Notes under the pieces: model-generated
Database searches by the model: none
Told to the model about the DNA's origin: nothing
The model's input: only the letters and a program-made list of their open reading frames with translations
Shown: one piece after another, positions 9,061-14,287 of the stretch
How the letters are laid out: the number at the start of each line of letters is the position of its first letter
How positions within the stretch are numbered: position 1 is the first letter of the stretch
NCBI GenBank assembly: GCA_035493895.1
Contig: DATJHM010000137.1
Location: 1 to 14,287 of the forward strand
Reading direction: 5' to 3'
DNA: 14,287 nt
Source of the DNA: DATJHM01 sp035493895
Lineage (GTDB): Bacteria > Chloroflexota > Ktedonobacteria > Ktedonobacterales > Ktedonobacteraceae
Made by a program: the position numbers and the translations under genes

Positions 9061-9101
9061 TTGCATATTTCTACTGAAGAACGTTACTATGTTATACTGA
9101 A
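9061..9101 (+). promoter_or_regulatory. Promoter region and direct repeats before the AraC gene
   Basis: TTGCAT (9061-9066) and TACTAT (9085-9090), 18 bases apart, could be a promoter; TATACT (9093-9098) is a better -10 box but lacks a clear -35. The heptamer TACTGAA occurs at 9072-9078 and 9095-9101, 23 bp apart, with the second copy overlapping TATACT. Direct repeats spaced about two helical turns suit AraC-family half-sites, so autoregulation is plausible but unproven. Confidence 0.35.
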
Positions 9102-9124
9102 CTGTAAGTAGTTAAATCTATTAT

Positions 9125-9988
9125 ATGGACAGAACGACCATGAAAAATCAGAGCAATCCTCCTCATCTCCAGGAGCAGACCAGGTTCTGGTATGACCCCC
9201 TGCTCAAGAATCTTGAGTTGCTGCGTGCGACCTATATCACGCATGCCTTTGCACCCCATATGCATGAAGGCTACGCCATCGGCGTCATTGACAGAGGTGC
9301 CGAACATTTCCGCTATCGTGGAAGTACGCATATTGCTCCCCAGGGCAGTGTGGTGGTGATCAATCCTGGGGAGATGCATACGGGGGCTGCGCTTCTGGAG
9401 CAGGGCTGGAGCTATCGCATGCTCTATCCTGATGCATCCCTGCTCCAACGGGCGACGACTTCGCTGGCAAACCGAGCGGCAGATCTTCCTTTCTTTCCAG
9501 AGCCCGTTATCCATGATCCCGATCTGGCCCGGTTGCTCTCCCAACTGCATACGACATTGACCACCTCCACCAGTACGCTGGAACGCGAATCGCAAATTCT
9601 CTGGACGCTGGCCCATTTGATCATGCGCCATGCCGATACCCGTCCTCTTTTGCGCCCTTCCACGGCGGACCACGCCAGTATCCGGAAAGTACGTCTCTAT
9701 CTGGAGGAGCACTACAGCGAAAATATCTCGCTTGAACAACTCTCTGCATTCGTGAATTTAAGTCCATTCCATCTTTTGCGCGTCTTTCGGGACGCGATCG
9801 GCCTGCCTCCTCATAGCTATCTCACCCATATACGGGTGATGCAAGCCAAACGACTCATTGCCGCAACTACTCCTCTGGCGGAGGTGGCAAGCGTGGTTGG
9901 TTTTACCGATCAGAGCCACCTGACGCGGCATTTCAAATCTCTGGTGGGGGTGACTCCAGGGCAGTATGCACGCAGCAGCACACGATAG
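9125..9988 (+). CDS. AraC-family transcriptional regulator
   Basis: This 287-residue regulator has an N-terminal cupin-like ligand domain (about 40-95, with HMHEGY at 45-50 and PGEMHTG at 81-87) and a C-terminal AraC DNA-binding domain with two helix-turn-helix units (about 201-222 and 250-272). The second contains VVGFTDQSHLTRHFKSLVGVTPGQY, the family signature. Lys and Arg residues in the recognition helices are present. An in-frame ATG at 9140 has GGACAG about 8 bases upstream and is an equally good start. The azlC gene begins 47 bases downstream in the same direction, so this protein probably senses an amino acid or related compound and controls the exporter. That role is inferred from gene order. 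Confidence 0.9.
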   Translation: MDRTTMKNQSNPPHLQEQTRFWYDPLLKNLELLRATYITHAFAPHMHEGYAIGVIDRGAEHFRYRGSTHIAPQGSVVVINPGEMHTGAALLEQGWSYRMLYPDASLLQRATTSLANRAADLPFFPEPVIHDPDLARLLSQLHTTLTTSTSTLERESQILWTLAHLIMRHADTRPLLRPSTADHASIRKVRLYLEEHYSENISLEQLSAFVNLSPFHLLRVFRDAIGLPPHSYLTHIRVMQAKRLIAATTPLAEVASVVGFTDQSHLTRHFKSLVGVTPGQYARSSTR

Positions 9989-10035
9989 CAAGAACGTACA
10001 AGACCCGGAGATAAGCGCGGCCTTACAATCGGGGC

Positions 10036-10821
10036 ATGATGACAAAACGCGCCGAATTTCTTACTGGTATCAAAGATACACTTCCCATTCTTCTGGGAGT
10101 TCTTCCATTCGGGCTGATCTATGGTGCTTCAGCCCAGGAAACGCATGTGCCCTCTCCTGTGGCGCAGGCTATGTCCTCTATTGTCTTCGCAGGCTCAGCT
10201 CAGTTTGTGACGGTACAACTCATCGCTGCAAATGTGCCCATAGGGATGATTATCCTGACCGCCGCGATTATCAATCTGCGCCACACGCTCTATAGCGCAT
10301 CACTTGCCCCGTACCTCAAACGGCTCGGCCCGTTCTGGCAGATGCTCCTGGCCTATCTGCTCACTGATGAAGTCTATGCTGTCGTCATCACTCACTACCA
10401 GCAACGTGGCGCAGAGGCTCGCAAACACTGGTATTTTCTGGGTGCCGGGCTGGCTCTCTGGAGTATCTGGCAGATGAGTACGGCGGTGGGCATTCTGCTG
10501 GGAGCCCATATTCCCGCCAGCTGGTCTCTGGATTTTGCGCTGCCTCTCACCTTTATTGCCCTGGTTGTCCCGGCGATCAAGCGCCGGGCGGATGCGCTGG
10601 TTGCCGGAACCGCAGGCATCATCGCCGTGCTGGCCGCCCATTTCCCGCTCAATTCCGGGTTGATCGTCGCAACCTGCCTCGGGATCATCGTTGGCATCCT
10701 TATCGAAGCAAAAAGCAAAAAACGGCATGTACCTGACGGCGAGCAAGAGGGCCGCACGTTCTATCCCCAATCACCCGTGCGTCGTCTGATGAAACACGCA
10801 AGAAAGGAGCGTGAGCAATGA
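10036..10821 (+). CDS. azlC: AzlC-family branched-chain amino acid exporter, large subunit
   Basis: This 261-residue integral membrane protein is the large subunit of an AzlCD (BrnFE/YgaZH-type) exporter, which in characterised members expels branched-chain amino acids or methionine. Family segments are clear: GVLPFGLIYGASA, SSIVFAGSAQFVTVQLI, NLRHTLYSASLAPYL and LTDEVYAV, within several hydrophobic spans. A hydrophilic, basic C-terminal tail of about 35 residues after the last span makes it slightly longer than usual. The start has two adjacent ATG codons (10036, 10039) with GGGG just upstream, a weak ribosome site. It overlaps azlD by four bases (ATGA), so the two are translationally coupled. 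The substrate in this organism is not shown by sequence. Confidence 0.9.
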   Translation: MMTKRAEFLTGIKDTLPILLGVLPFGLIYGASAQETHVPSPVAQAMSSIVFAGSAQFVTVQLIAANVPIGMIILTAAIINLRHTLYSASLAPYLKRLGPFWQMLLAYLLTDEVYAVVITHYQQRGAEARKHWYFLGAGLALWSIWQMSTAVGILLGAHIPASWSLDFALPLTFIALVVPAIKRRADALVAGTAGIIAVLAAHFPLNSGLIVATCLGIIVGILIEAKSKKRHVPDGEQEGRTFYPQSPVRRLMKHARKEREQ

Positions 10822-11135
10822 TGCTCTGGTTGATGATTATCTGCATTGGCATAATTACCTATGGCATGCGTCTCTCATTTATCATGTTCTTTGGCAACAG
10901 GGAGATGCCCTCTCGCCTTTTGCACATCCTGCGTTTTGTACCAATGGCAGTGCTCTCGGCCATCATCTTGCCGCAACTGGTGCTACCCGGCAGCGCAATT
11001 GACCTCTCGCTCCAAAATCCACGCTGGATCGCAGGCAGTTTCGCGGCAATCGTCGCATGGCGTACGCGCAATGTTCTCCTCACCATTGCCGTGGGAATGG
11101 TCGCTTTATGGATATTACAAATGTTTCTCCGGTAA
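10818..11135 (+). CDS. azlD: AzlD-family branched-chain amino acid exporter, small subunit
   Basis: This 105-residue membrane protein has three or four hydrophobic segments and is the partner of AzlC. The middle segment RFVPMAVLSAIILPQLV and the later FAAIVAWRTRNVLLTIAVGM are characteristic of the family. It overlaps the azlC stop by four bases (ATGA), and AAAGGAG lies 8 to 9 bases before its ATG. No good intrinsic terminator was seen after the stop. Length and order match other azlCD pairs. Confidence 0.9.
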   Translation: MMLWLMIICIGIITYGMRLSFIMFFGNREMPSRLLHILRFVPMAVLSAIILPQLVLPGSAIDLSLQNPRWIAGSFAAIVAWRTRNVLLTIAVGMVALWILQMFLR

Positions 11136-11347
11136 TGCCAACCCGAAACGCCTCTGAAAGAGAATGCCTGGACATGAGCACCGGCGGATACCCGTCACAT
11201 TTTTGCATCGACAACGCCCTCGTTCAGCAAAATCCCGTAGAGCCGTCCGTTTATCTGCGACCCAGGCCAGGCCACGATCGCATTTCGGGGAACGAGACAG
11301 ATTTCTCCCGGTTGCAAAAAGATGACGCCCCGGCACCGGCGCTGGCA
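11136..11347. other. Gap after azlD, apart from a possible gene remnant
   Basis: No intact gene is visible. The region may hold the decayed end of a minus-strand gene, listed separately. I saw no terminator for azlCD and no tRNA or insertion-sequence end. The next regulatory signals begin with the TTGACA box at 11348. Confidence 0.4.
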
Positions 11348-11366
11348 TTGACAAGAACACCATCTG
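11195..11366 (-). pseudogene. Possible fragment of an unidentified gene
   Basis: On the minus strand one frame reads VIFLQPGEICLVPRNAIVAW and continues with ordinary composition through a segment containing NGRLYGILLNEGVVDAKM to a TGA at 11195-11197. Immediately upstream another frame reads TDGVLVNASAGAGA, which would join it across a frameshift near 11325. Before that, the frame is closed by a stop, and no start or ribosome site is present. The sequence reads like the C-terminal end of a real protein, unlike the arginine-rich opposite frames. I cannot name a family. It may be a decayed gene or chance. Confidence 0.25.
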
Positions 11367-11377
11367 TATGCTAGCCT
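11348..11377 (+). promoter_or_regulatory. Candidate promoter of the MFS leader transcript
   Basis: A perfect -35 TTGACA (11348-11353) is followed after 18 bases by TAGCCT (11372-11377), a three-of-six -10. An alternative -10, TAATAC (11402-11407), has no matching -35. A start near 11384 would give a leader of about 290 bases before the MFS gene, covering the short ORF and hairpins. Confidence 0.4.
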
Positions 11378-11435
11378 TTAAACGCATCTTTTTCACTCCA
11401 TTAATACCAAAACTGCATCCAGAAGGAGGAGCGCC

Positions 11436-11555
11436 TTGGGTCGTATGACACAAACCACAGATCATTCAAGGCTGTGGGGACATGGCAAACCATGTCTCAT
11501 CGATAACTGTGTCGTCGCCCACAGCCGCACTCTGCCCTTTTTCGAGAACCTCTGA
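11436..11555 (+). CDS. Candidate leader peptide upstream of the MFS efflux gene
   Basis: A 39-codon frame begins at TTG, 6 bases after a strong ribosome site AAGGAGG (11423-11429). An in-frame ATG lies three codons later at 11445 with a longer spacing of 13 bases. The peptide starts MTQTTDHSRLWGHGKP (from the ATG) and ends SRTLPFFENL. It has no recognisable domain, signal sequence or membrane span. From about codon 9 of the ATG frame it runs through the 5' strand of a strong hairpin, and it ends 31 bases before a terminator-like structure. This position suggests a regulatory leader peptide whose translation controls the downstream pump. It might instead be a decayed gene start. Confidence 0.45.
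   Translation: MGRMTQTTDHSRLWGHGKPCLIDNCVVAHSRTLPFFENL
11470..11526 (+). promoter_or_regulatory. Anti-antiterminator hairpin within the leader ORF
   Basis: GGCTGTGGG (11470-11478) and CCCACAGCC (11518-11526) form a perfect 9-bp stem. Directly stacked inside it, GACATGG (11479-11485) and CCATGTC (11490-11496) form a perfect 7-bp stem with the four-base loop CAAA. The 3' strand can alternatively pair with the terminator: GTCGCCCAC (11514-11522) and GTGGGTGAC (11587-11595) make nine consecutive pairs, eight Watson-Crick and one G-U. The two pairings cannot coexist. Confidence 0.5.
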
Positions 11556-11586
11556 ACGAAAAAAACACCTTGAGAAGAGAGAAGCC

Positions 11587-11618
11587 GTGGGTGACATTTT
11601 CCCCAACCACCTTTTTTT
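11587..11618 (+). terminator. Terminator-like hairpin in the MFS leader (attenuator)
   Basis: GTGGGTG (11587-11593) and CAACCAC (11604-11610) form a 7-bp stem with one G-A mismatch and a ten-base loop. One C and then seven T (11612-11618) follow. It lies 56 bases before the MFS start, so it would stop transcription before the pump unless its 5' arm is captured by the upstream strand at 11514-11522. The stem is of moderate strength. Confidence 0.5.
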
Positions 11619-11674
11619 GTGCCCGAAGGTTGTGTTGTGATCATCTTCACCTCCATCATTTCAAGGAGTTTTCT

Positions 11675-12961
11675 ATGCGCTTTTTCTTGCCACAAGGATT
11701 ATGGCATCACAAGGATTTTCTCAAATTCTGGACAGGGGAAACCATCTCTGCATTTGGCTCACAGGTCAGCGCATTTGCCCTTCCCATGACTGCTGCCCTC
11801 ACCTTGCATGCCACAGCCATGCAAATGGGAGTCCTCTCGTTTTTAGCTTTTGCTCCCATGTTGTTTTTGAGTCTGTTTGCCGGTGTGGTCGTTGATCGGT
11901 TCCCACGTCGGCCTGTGCTTCTCATCACAAGTCTTGGGCAGATGCTCATCATTGGCAGCATTCCATTCATGGCTTTCCTTCATCTGTTGCGCCTGGAATA
12001 TCTCTATGGGATTGCCCTCTTGAGTGGATGCCTGACCGTCTTTTTTGAGGTAGCGTATCAAGCCTATCTTCCCTCCCTCGTTGAACAAGAGCACTTGCTT
12101 GAAGGCAATGGGAAACTGGAGACGAGCCACGCATGTGCTCAGATCGCAGGTCCCGGACTCGCAGGCTTGATTGTCCAATGGCTGACAGCTCCCTTTGCTA
12201 TGCTGGTTGATGCCTGCTCTTTCCTCATTGCTGCCCTCTTTCTTTGCCAGATCAGGAAACCGGAGCCGAGAAAAGACCATCCTGAAACGGGGTGTGCTGT
12301 CTTCAAAGAGATCGGTGAGGGGCTGAAGACCGTTCTCCAGCATCGGGTTCTCTGGTCGATTGCCGCATGCAATGGGACCATCAATCTCTTCAACAGTGCG
12401 CTTCTGAGCATTGTGGTTCTCTATGTGGTTCGTGATCTCAAAATAGAGCCCGTCATGTACGGTTTTGTCCTCTCGATGGGAAGTGGAGGAGCATTGGTGG
12501 GATCTTTTCTGGCTAAACGCATCTCTGACCGTTTTGGGATTGGTCCGACCATCATTGGATCTGCCCTCTTCTATGGGATAGGGGGGCTGCTTCTTCCATT
12601 AGCAGGGGCTTCACCAGTGCTAGCTCTTCCGTTTCTCATGTTGAGTTGGTTTGTGCAGAGCCTGACGTTGGTCGTGTTCAATATCACCCAGATAAGTTTT
12701 CGTCAGGGTCTCCTTCCCGGCCATCTCCAGGGCCGACTGAATGCCAGTATGCGCTTTCTCATCTGTAGCTCTTTACCGATTGGCTCCCTTTTGGGAGGTG
12801 CGGCAGGTTCAGCCATTGGGCTTCTTCCCACTGTCATGCTCTCAAGCTTCGGGATGCTTTTCGCTTTTCTTTGGGTCCTTTTCTCGCCGCTCTCCTCCTT
12901 GCGAGGAGCACTTGGGGTCAACTTGTACTGCGCGAGCAATGAAAAACATGACATTTCTTAA
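11675..12961 (+). CDS. MFS drug efflux transporter (DHA3 type)
   Basis: This 428-residue membrane protein has about 12 hydrophobic spans and should be a proton-driven efflux pump in the cytoplasmic membrane. The N-terminal FLKFWTGETISAFGSQVSAF is typical of the DHA3 / MFS_3 group that includes macrolide and enterobactin exporters. Motif A follows span 2 as GVVVDRFPRRP (70-80), with a related copy in the second half (LAKRISDRFG). The ATG at 11675 has AAGGAG 6 bases upstream, so a longer in-frame extension to 11570 is unlikely; that extension would also run through the terminator hairpin. Expression is probably controlled by the leader at 11348-11618. The substrate cannot be assigned. The weak AAGAAG/CTTCTT hairpin at 13006-13024 after the gene is not a convincing terminator. 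Confidence 0.9.
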   Translation: MRFFLPQGLWHHKDFLKFWTGETISAFGSQVSAFALPMTAALTLHATAMQMGVLSFLAFAPMLFLSLFAGVVVDRFPRRPVLLITSLGQMLIIGSIPFMAFLHLLRLEYLYGIALLSGCLTVFFEVAYQAYLPSLVEQEHLLEGNGKLETSHACAQIAGPGLAGLIVQWLTAPFAMLVDACSFLIAALFLCQIRKPEPRKDHPETGCAVFKEIGEGLKTVLQHRVLWSIAACNGTINLFNSALLSIVVLYVVRDLKIEPVMYGFVLSMGSGGALVGSFLAKRISDRFGIGPTIIGSALFYGIGGLLLPLAGASPVLALPFLMLSWFVQSLTLVVFNITQISFRQGLLPGHLQGRLNASMRFLICSSLPIGSLLGGAAGSAIGLLPTVMLSSFGMLFAFLWVLFSPLSSLRGALGVNLYCASNEKHDIS

Positions 12962-13288
12962 AGCAGAGAGACAGTTCTAACGAAAGAGGGAACTCTCTTG
13001 GAGAAAAGAAGCTTTCCCCTTCTTCTGACGATTTCCCCATGGTCATGCTGGTTCTATGACACGTCGTATCTTGCGCGTCAGGATCGCACTGATAGGGCAG
13101 AAAGAAACAACAGCATCTTTTCTCAAAAGGAGGACACCCTGTCAGTATGACGCTTTCTGCCGTCACCGTCCAGGCCACTCCCTTCTCCCTCTTTTGGGGG
13201 AGAAAAAGATCCCGCTCTCAAGTGATGTCTAACACTGCCATTTCCGCTATACTCTTCCTCCAGAAGCTAACCATGAGAGGAGAGAAAC
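12962..13288. other. Gap between the MFS and small membrane protein genes
   Basis: No gene is convincing here. There is a perfect 9-bp inverted repeat, GGCAGAAAG (13096-13104) and CTTTCTGCC (13153-13161), enclosing a ribosome-site-like AAAAGGAGG (13125-13133) and an ATG at 13147 that opens a 49-codon frame reaching 13296. Another frame of 58 codons (13056-13232) has no ribosome site. A further repeat, TTCTCCC/GGGAGAA, lies near 13183-13205 without a T-run. TATACT at 13248-13253 is a likely -10 box for the next gene, with no clear -35. Confidence 0.4.
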
Positions 13289-13801
13289 GTGGATAACATC
13301 ATTGTGCTTCTACTCGTCCTGATTTTTTTGCTCTACCTGATCTTTCGTCAATTCACCGAGCAGCGGGTAACCTGGCGCACCCTGCTACTCTTGCCCATAC
13401 TCTCTGTCTATGCCAGCTATGTAGAGTTAGTTCCTGCCTTCGCGCACTTCGCATCTGTGTTATTGATCATCGGACTGGCTCTCGGTGTACTCGCAGGACT
13501 GGCGACGGGCATCTTTCGCGGCCGCAATACTCGCGTGCGTCTGGACGGTGCCAGCGGCCTGATCTATGCCAGACCGGCCCTGCCCAGTTCGCTGACATGG
13601 CTGGGCTTGCTGATCATACGCTTCGCCGTTGTTGCCGTGAGCTATAGCCCCCTGAGCCATGCTTCGTGGGCGGGAGTACTCATCGCCTTTGCCAGCGCGC
13701 TCTTCCTGCTCAACGTCATAACACAAAAGTTTATGGTTTACCTGCAATCCAATCGTCTCCAATCTAACCCTCCCCAGCAACAGAGCCAGGATGCCGCGTA
13801 A
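13289..13801 (+). CDS. Small integral membrane protein, possibly CcdC/DUF1453-like
   Basis: This 170-residue protein has about five hydrophobic segments (roughly 3-20, 32-50, 54-76, 101-118 and 124-146) and a short glutamine-rich C-terminal tail. Between segments lies a soluble loop with IFRGRNTRVRLDGASGLIY. The pattern of an N-terminal helix followed by FRQFTEQRV, and the G-x-x-RG-x-x-T-R-V-R loop, recalls CcdC/DUF1453-type membrane proteins, but this is from memory and weak. The start is GTG with GAGGAGAG a few bases upstream; no ATG fits. A -10-like TATACT is at 13248-13253. It converges on the MmyB-type regulator gene, 28 bases away. The function is unknown. Confidence 0.7.
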   Translation: MDNIIVLLLVLIFLLYLIFRQFTEQRVTWRTLLLLPILSVYASYVELVPAFAHFASVLLIIGLALGVLAGLATGIFRGRNTRVRLDGASGLIYARPALPSSLTWLGLLIIRFAVVAVSYSPLSHASWAGVLIAFASALFLLNVITQKFMVYLQSNRLQSNPPQQQSQDAA

Positions 13802-13829
13802 GCGGCCCTGGTTCTTCCCCTGCATGCTC

Positions 13830-14287
13830 TCATGCCTGATTTGCCCTCTTAGAGCTTATCCGGAAATTTAATAGGGAAGGCGAAGGTGCCGCAACTTCTG
13901 GCTTCACAGCGGCGGCTTGTACCAGCCAGACTAATTTCTCAGTGGTATTCATTCCATCTACTGGCATGTAGACGAACATTTTCAAGTTGGGATGGGCCGC
14001 AACCAGCAGCGTCGTTGAACGCAAATTGAGTGTCCCTACATGTGGATGCTGAAACTCTTTGTACCCAACAAGAGAATCTTCTATGTCGTGTTGCGGCCAC
14101 CACTTCCGAAACTCTGCGCTGACTTGCATCAGGCGGTCACGACGTTCGGCAAACCAGGAAGCCTCGCCCTTCCATTGGAACAAATCTCGAAAAGACCCTT
14201 CAGAAACCTTACCATCTGCCGAATAATAAAAGTAAGAGCCAGCCACGCCCTTTTCGCATCGCTCACGTAGCCTGATGGAGGAGAGGG
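13830..14287 (-). CDS. MmyB-type transcriptional regulator, C-terminal part (5' end outside window)
   Basis: The reading frame is open to the window edge, so the start and the expected N-terminal XRE helix-turn-helix lie outside. What is visible is the ligand-binding domain of MmyB-like regulators: RERCEKGVAGSYFYYSADG, then SAEFRKWWPQHDI, then a KEFQHPHVGTLNLRSTTLLV segment ending in KMFVYMPVDG, matching the family's FRxxWxxHDV, HPxVGxLxL and VVYTP pattern. A GTG at 14246 is in frame but lies inside the conserved domain and is not the real start. The C-terminal tail after the domain is about 40 residues and unremarkable. In known members this domain binds a small ligand, possibly a fatty acid. 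Confidence 0.8.
   Translation of the reverse strand, partial: LSSIRLRERCEKGVAGSYFYYSADGKVSEGSFRDLFQWKGEASWFAERRDRLMQVSAEFRKWWPQHDIEDSLVGYKEFQHPHVGTLNLRSTTLLVAAHPNLKMFVYMPVDGMNTTEKLVWLVQAAAVKPEVAAPSPSLLNFRISSKRANQA

Noticed and set aside
11057..11374. Plus-strand 105-codon frame overlapping the azlD end
   Set aside because: It begins inside azlD in another frame, lacks a ribosome site, and has no protein-like pattern.
11570..11674. Longer MFS start at 11570
   Set aside because: It would translate through the terminator hairpin and adds 35 residues unlike the family; the ATG at 11675 has a well-placed ribosome site.
13056..13232. 58-codon frame after the MFS gene
   Set aside because: It has no ribosome site and its composition is basic and unremarkable; probably chance.

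Overview
The window looks like chromosomal DNA from a bacterium of the Chloroflexota, probably class Ktedonobacteria. This is an inference from gene content: a soluble P450 beginning with a CPIDH-type motif, a MmyB-type regulator, a large multi-PAS cytosolic kinase paired with a lone receiver, and mid-range GC. No rRNA, tRNA, CRISPR array or intact insertion sequence was seen.

Layout. Positions 87-1821 (minus strand) hold a 3-hydroxybutyrate dehydrogenase and, upstream of it, a SAM-dependent methyltransferase broken by one extra base in a run of eight G. A 615-base gap follows. Positions 2437-5959 (plus) hold a five-PAS/GAF histidine kinase overlapping a single-domain response regulator. Positions 6181-7446 hold a cytochrome P450 behind a consensus -35 box and two copies of a 12-bp palindrome. 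Positions 7526-8494 hold an aldo/keto reductase with its own promoter. A small unrecognised protein (8607-8846, minus) converges on it. Positions 9125-11135 form a compact set: an AraC regulator followed by azlC and azlD, a two-part branched-chain amino acid exporter. Positions 11675-12961 encode a DHA3-type MFS efflux pump. Positions 13289-13801 encode a small membrane protein. A partial MmyB-type regulator runs off the right edge on the minus strand.

The most interesting region is the 5' leader of the MFS pump (about 11348-11675). It has a short ORF with a strong ribosome binding site, a perfect 9-bp stem inside that ORF, and a terminator-like hairpin followed by seven T just before the pump. 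The 3' strand of the first stem can instead form a 9-bp duplex with the 5' arm of the terminator. These parts match ribosome-mediated transcription attenuation, the logic known for some antibiotic-resistance genes. The peptide and RNA are not ones I recognise.

Working together: the kinase and receiver form a cytosolic signalling pair with no DNA-binding output of its own. The P450 and aldo/keto reductase are adjacent oxidoreductases but have separate promoters. AraC-AzlCD reads as a sensor-exporter unit. The remaining genes look like independent accessory functions.
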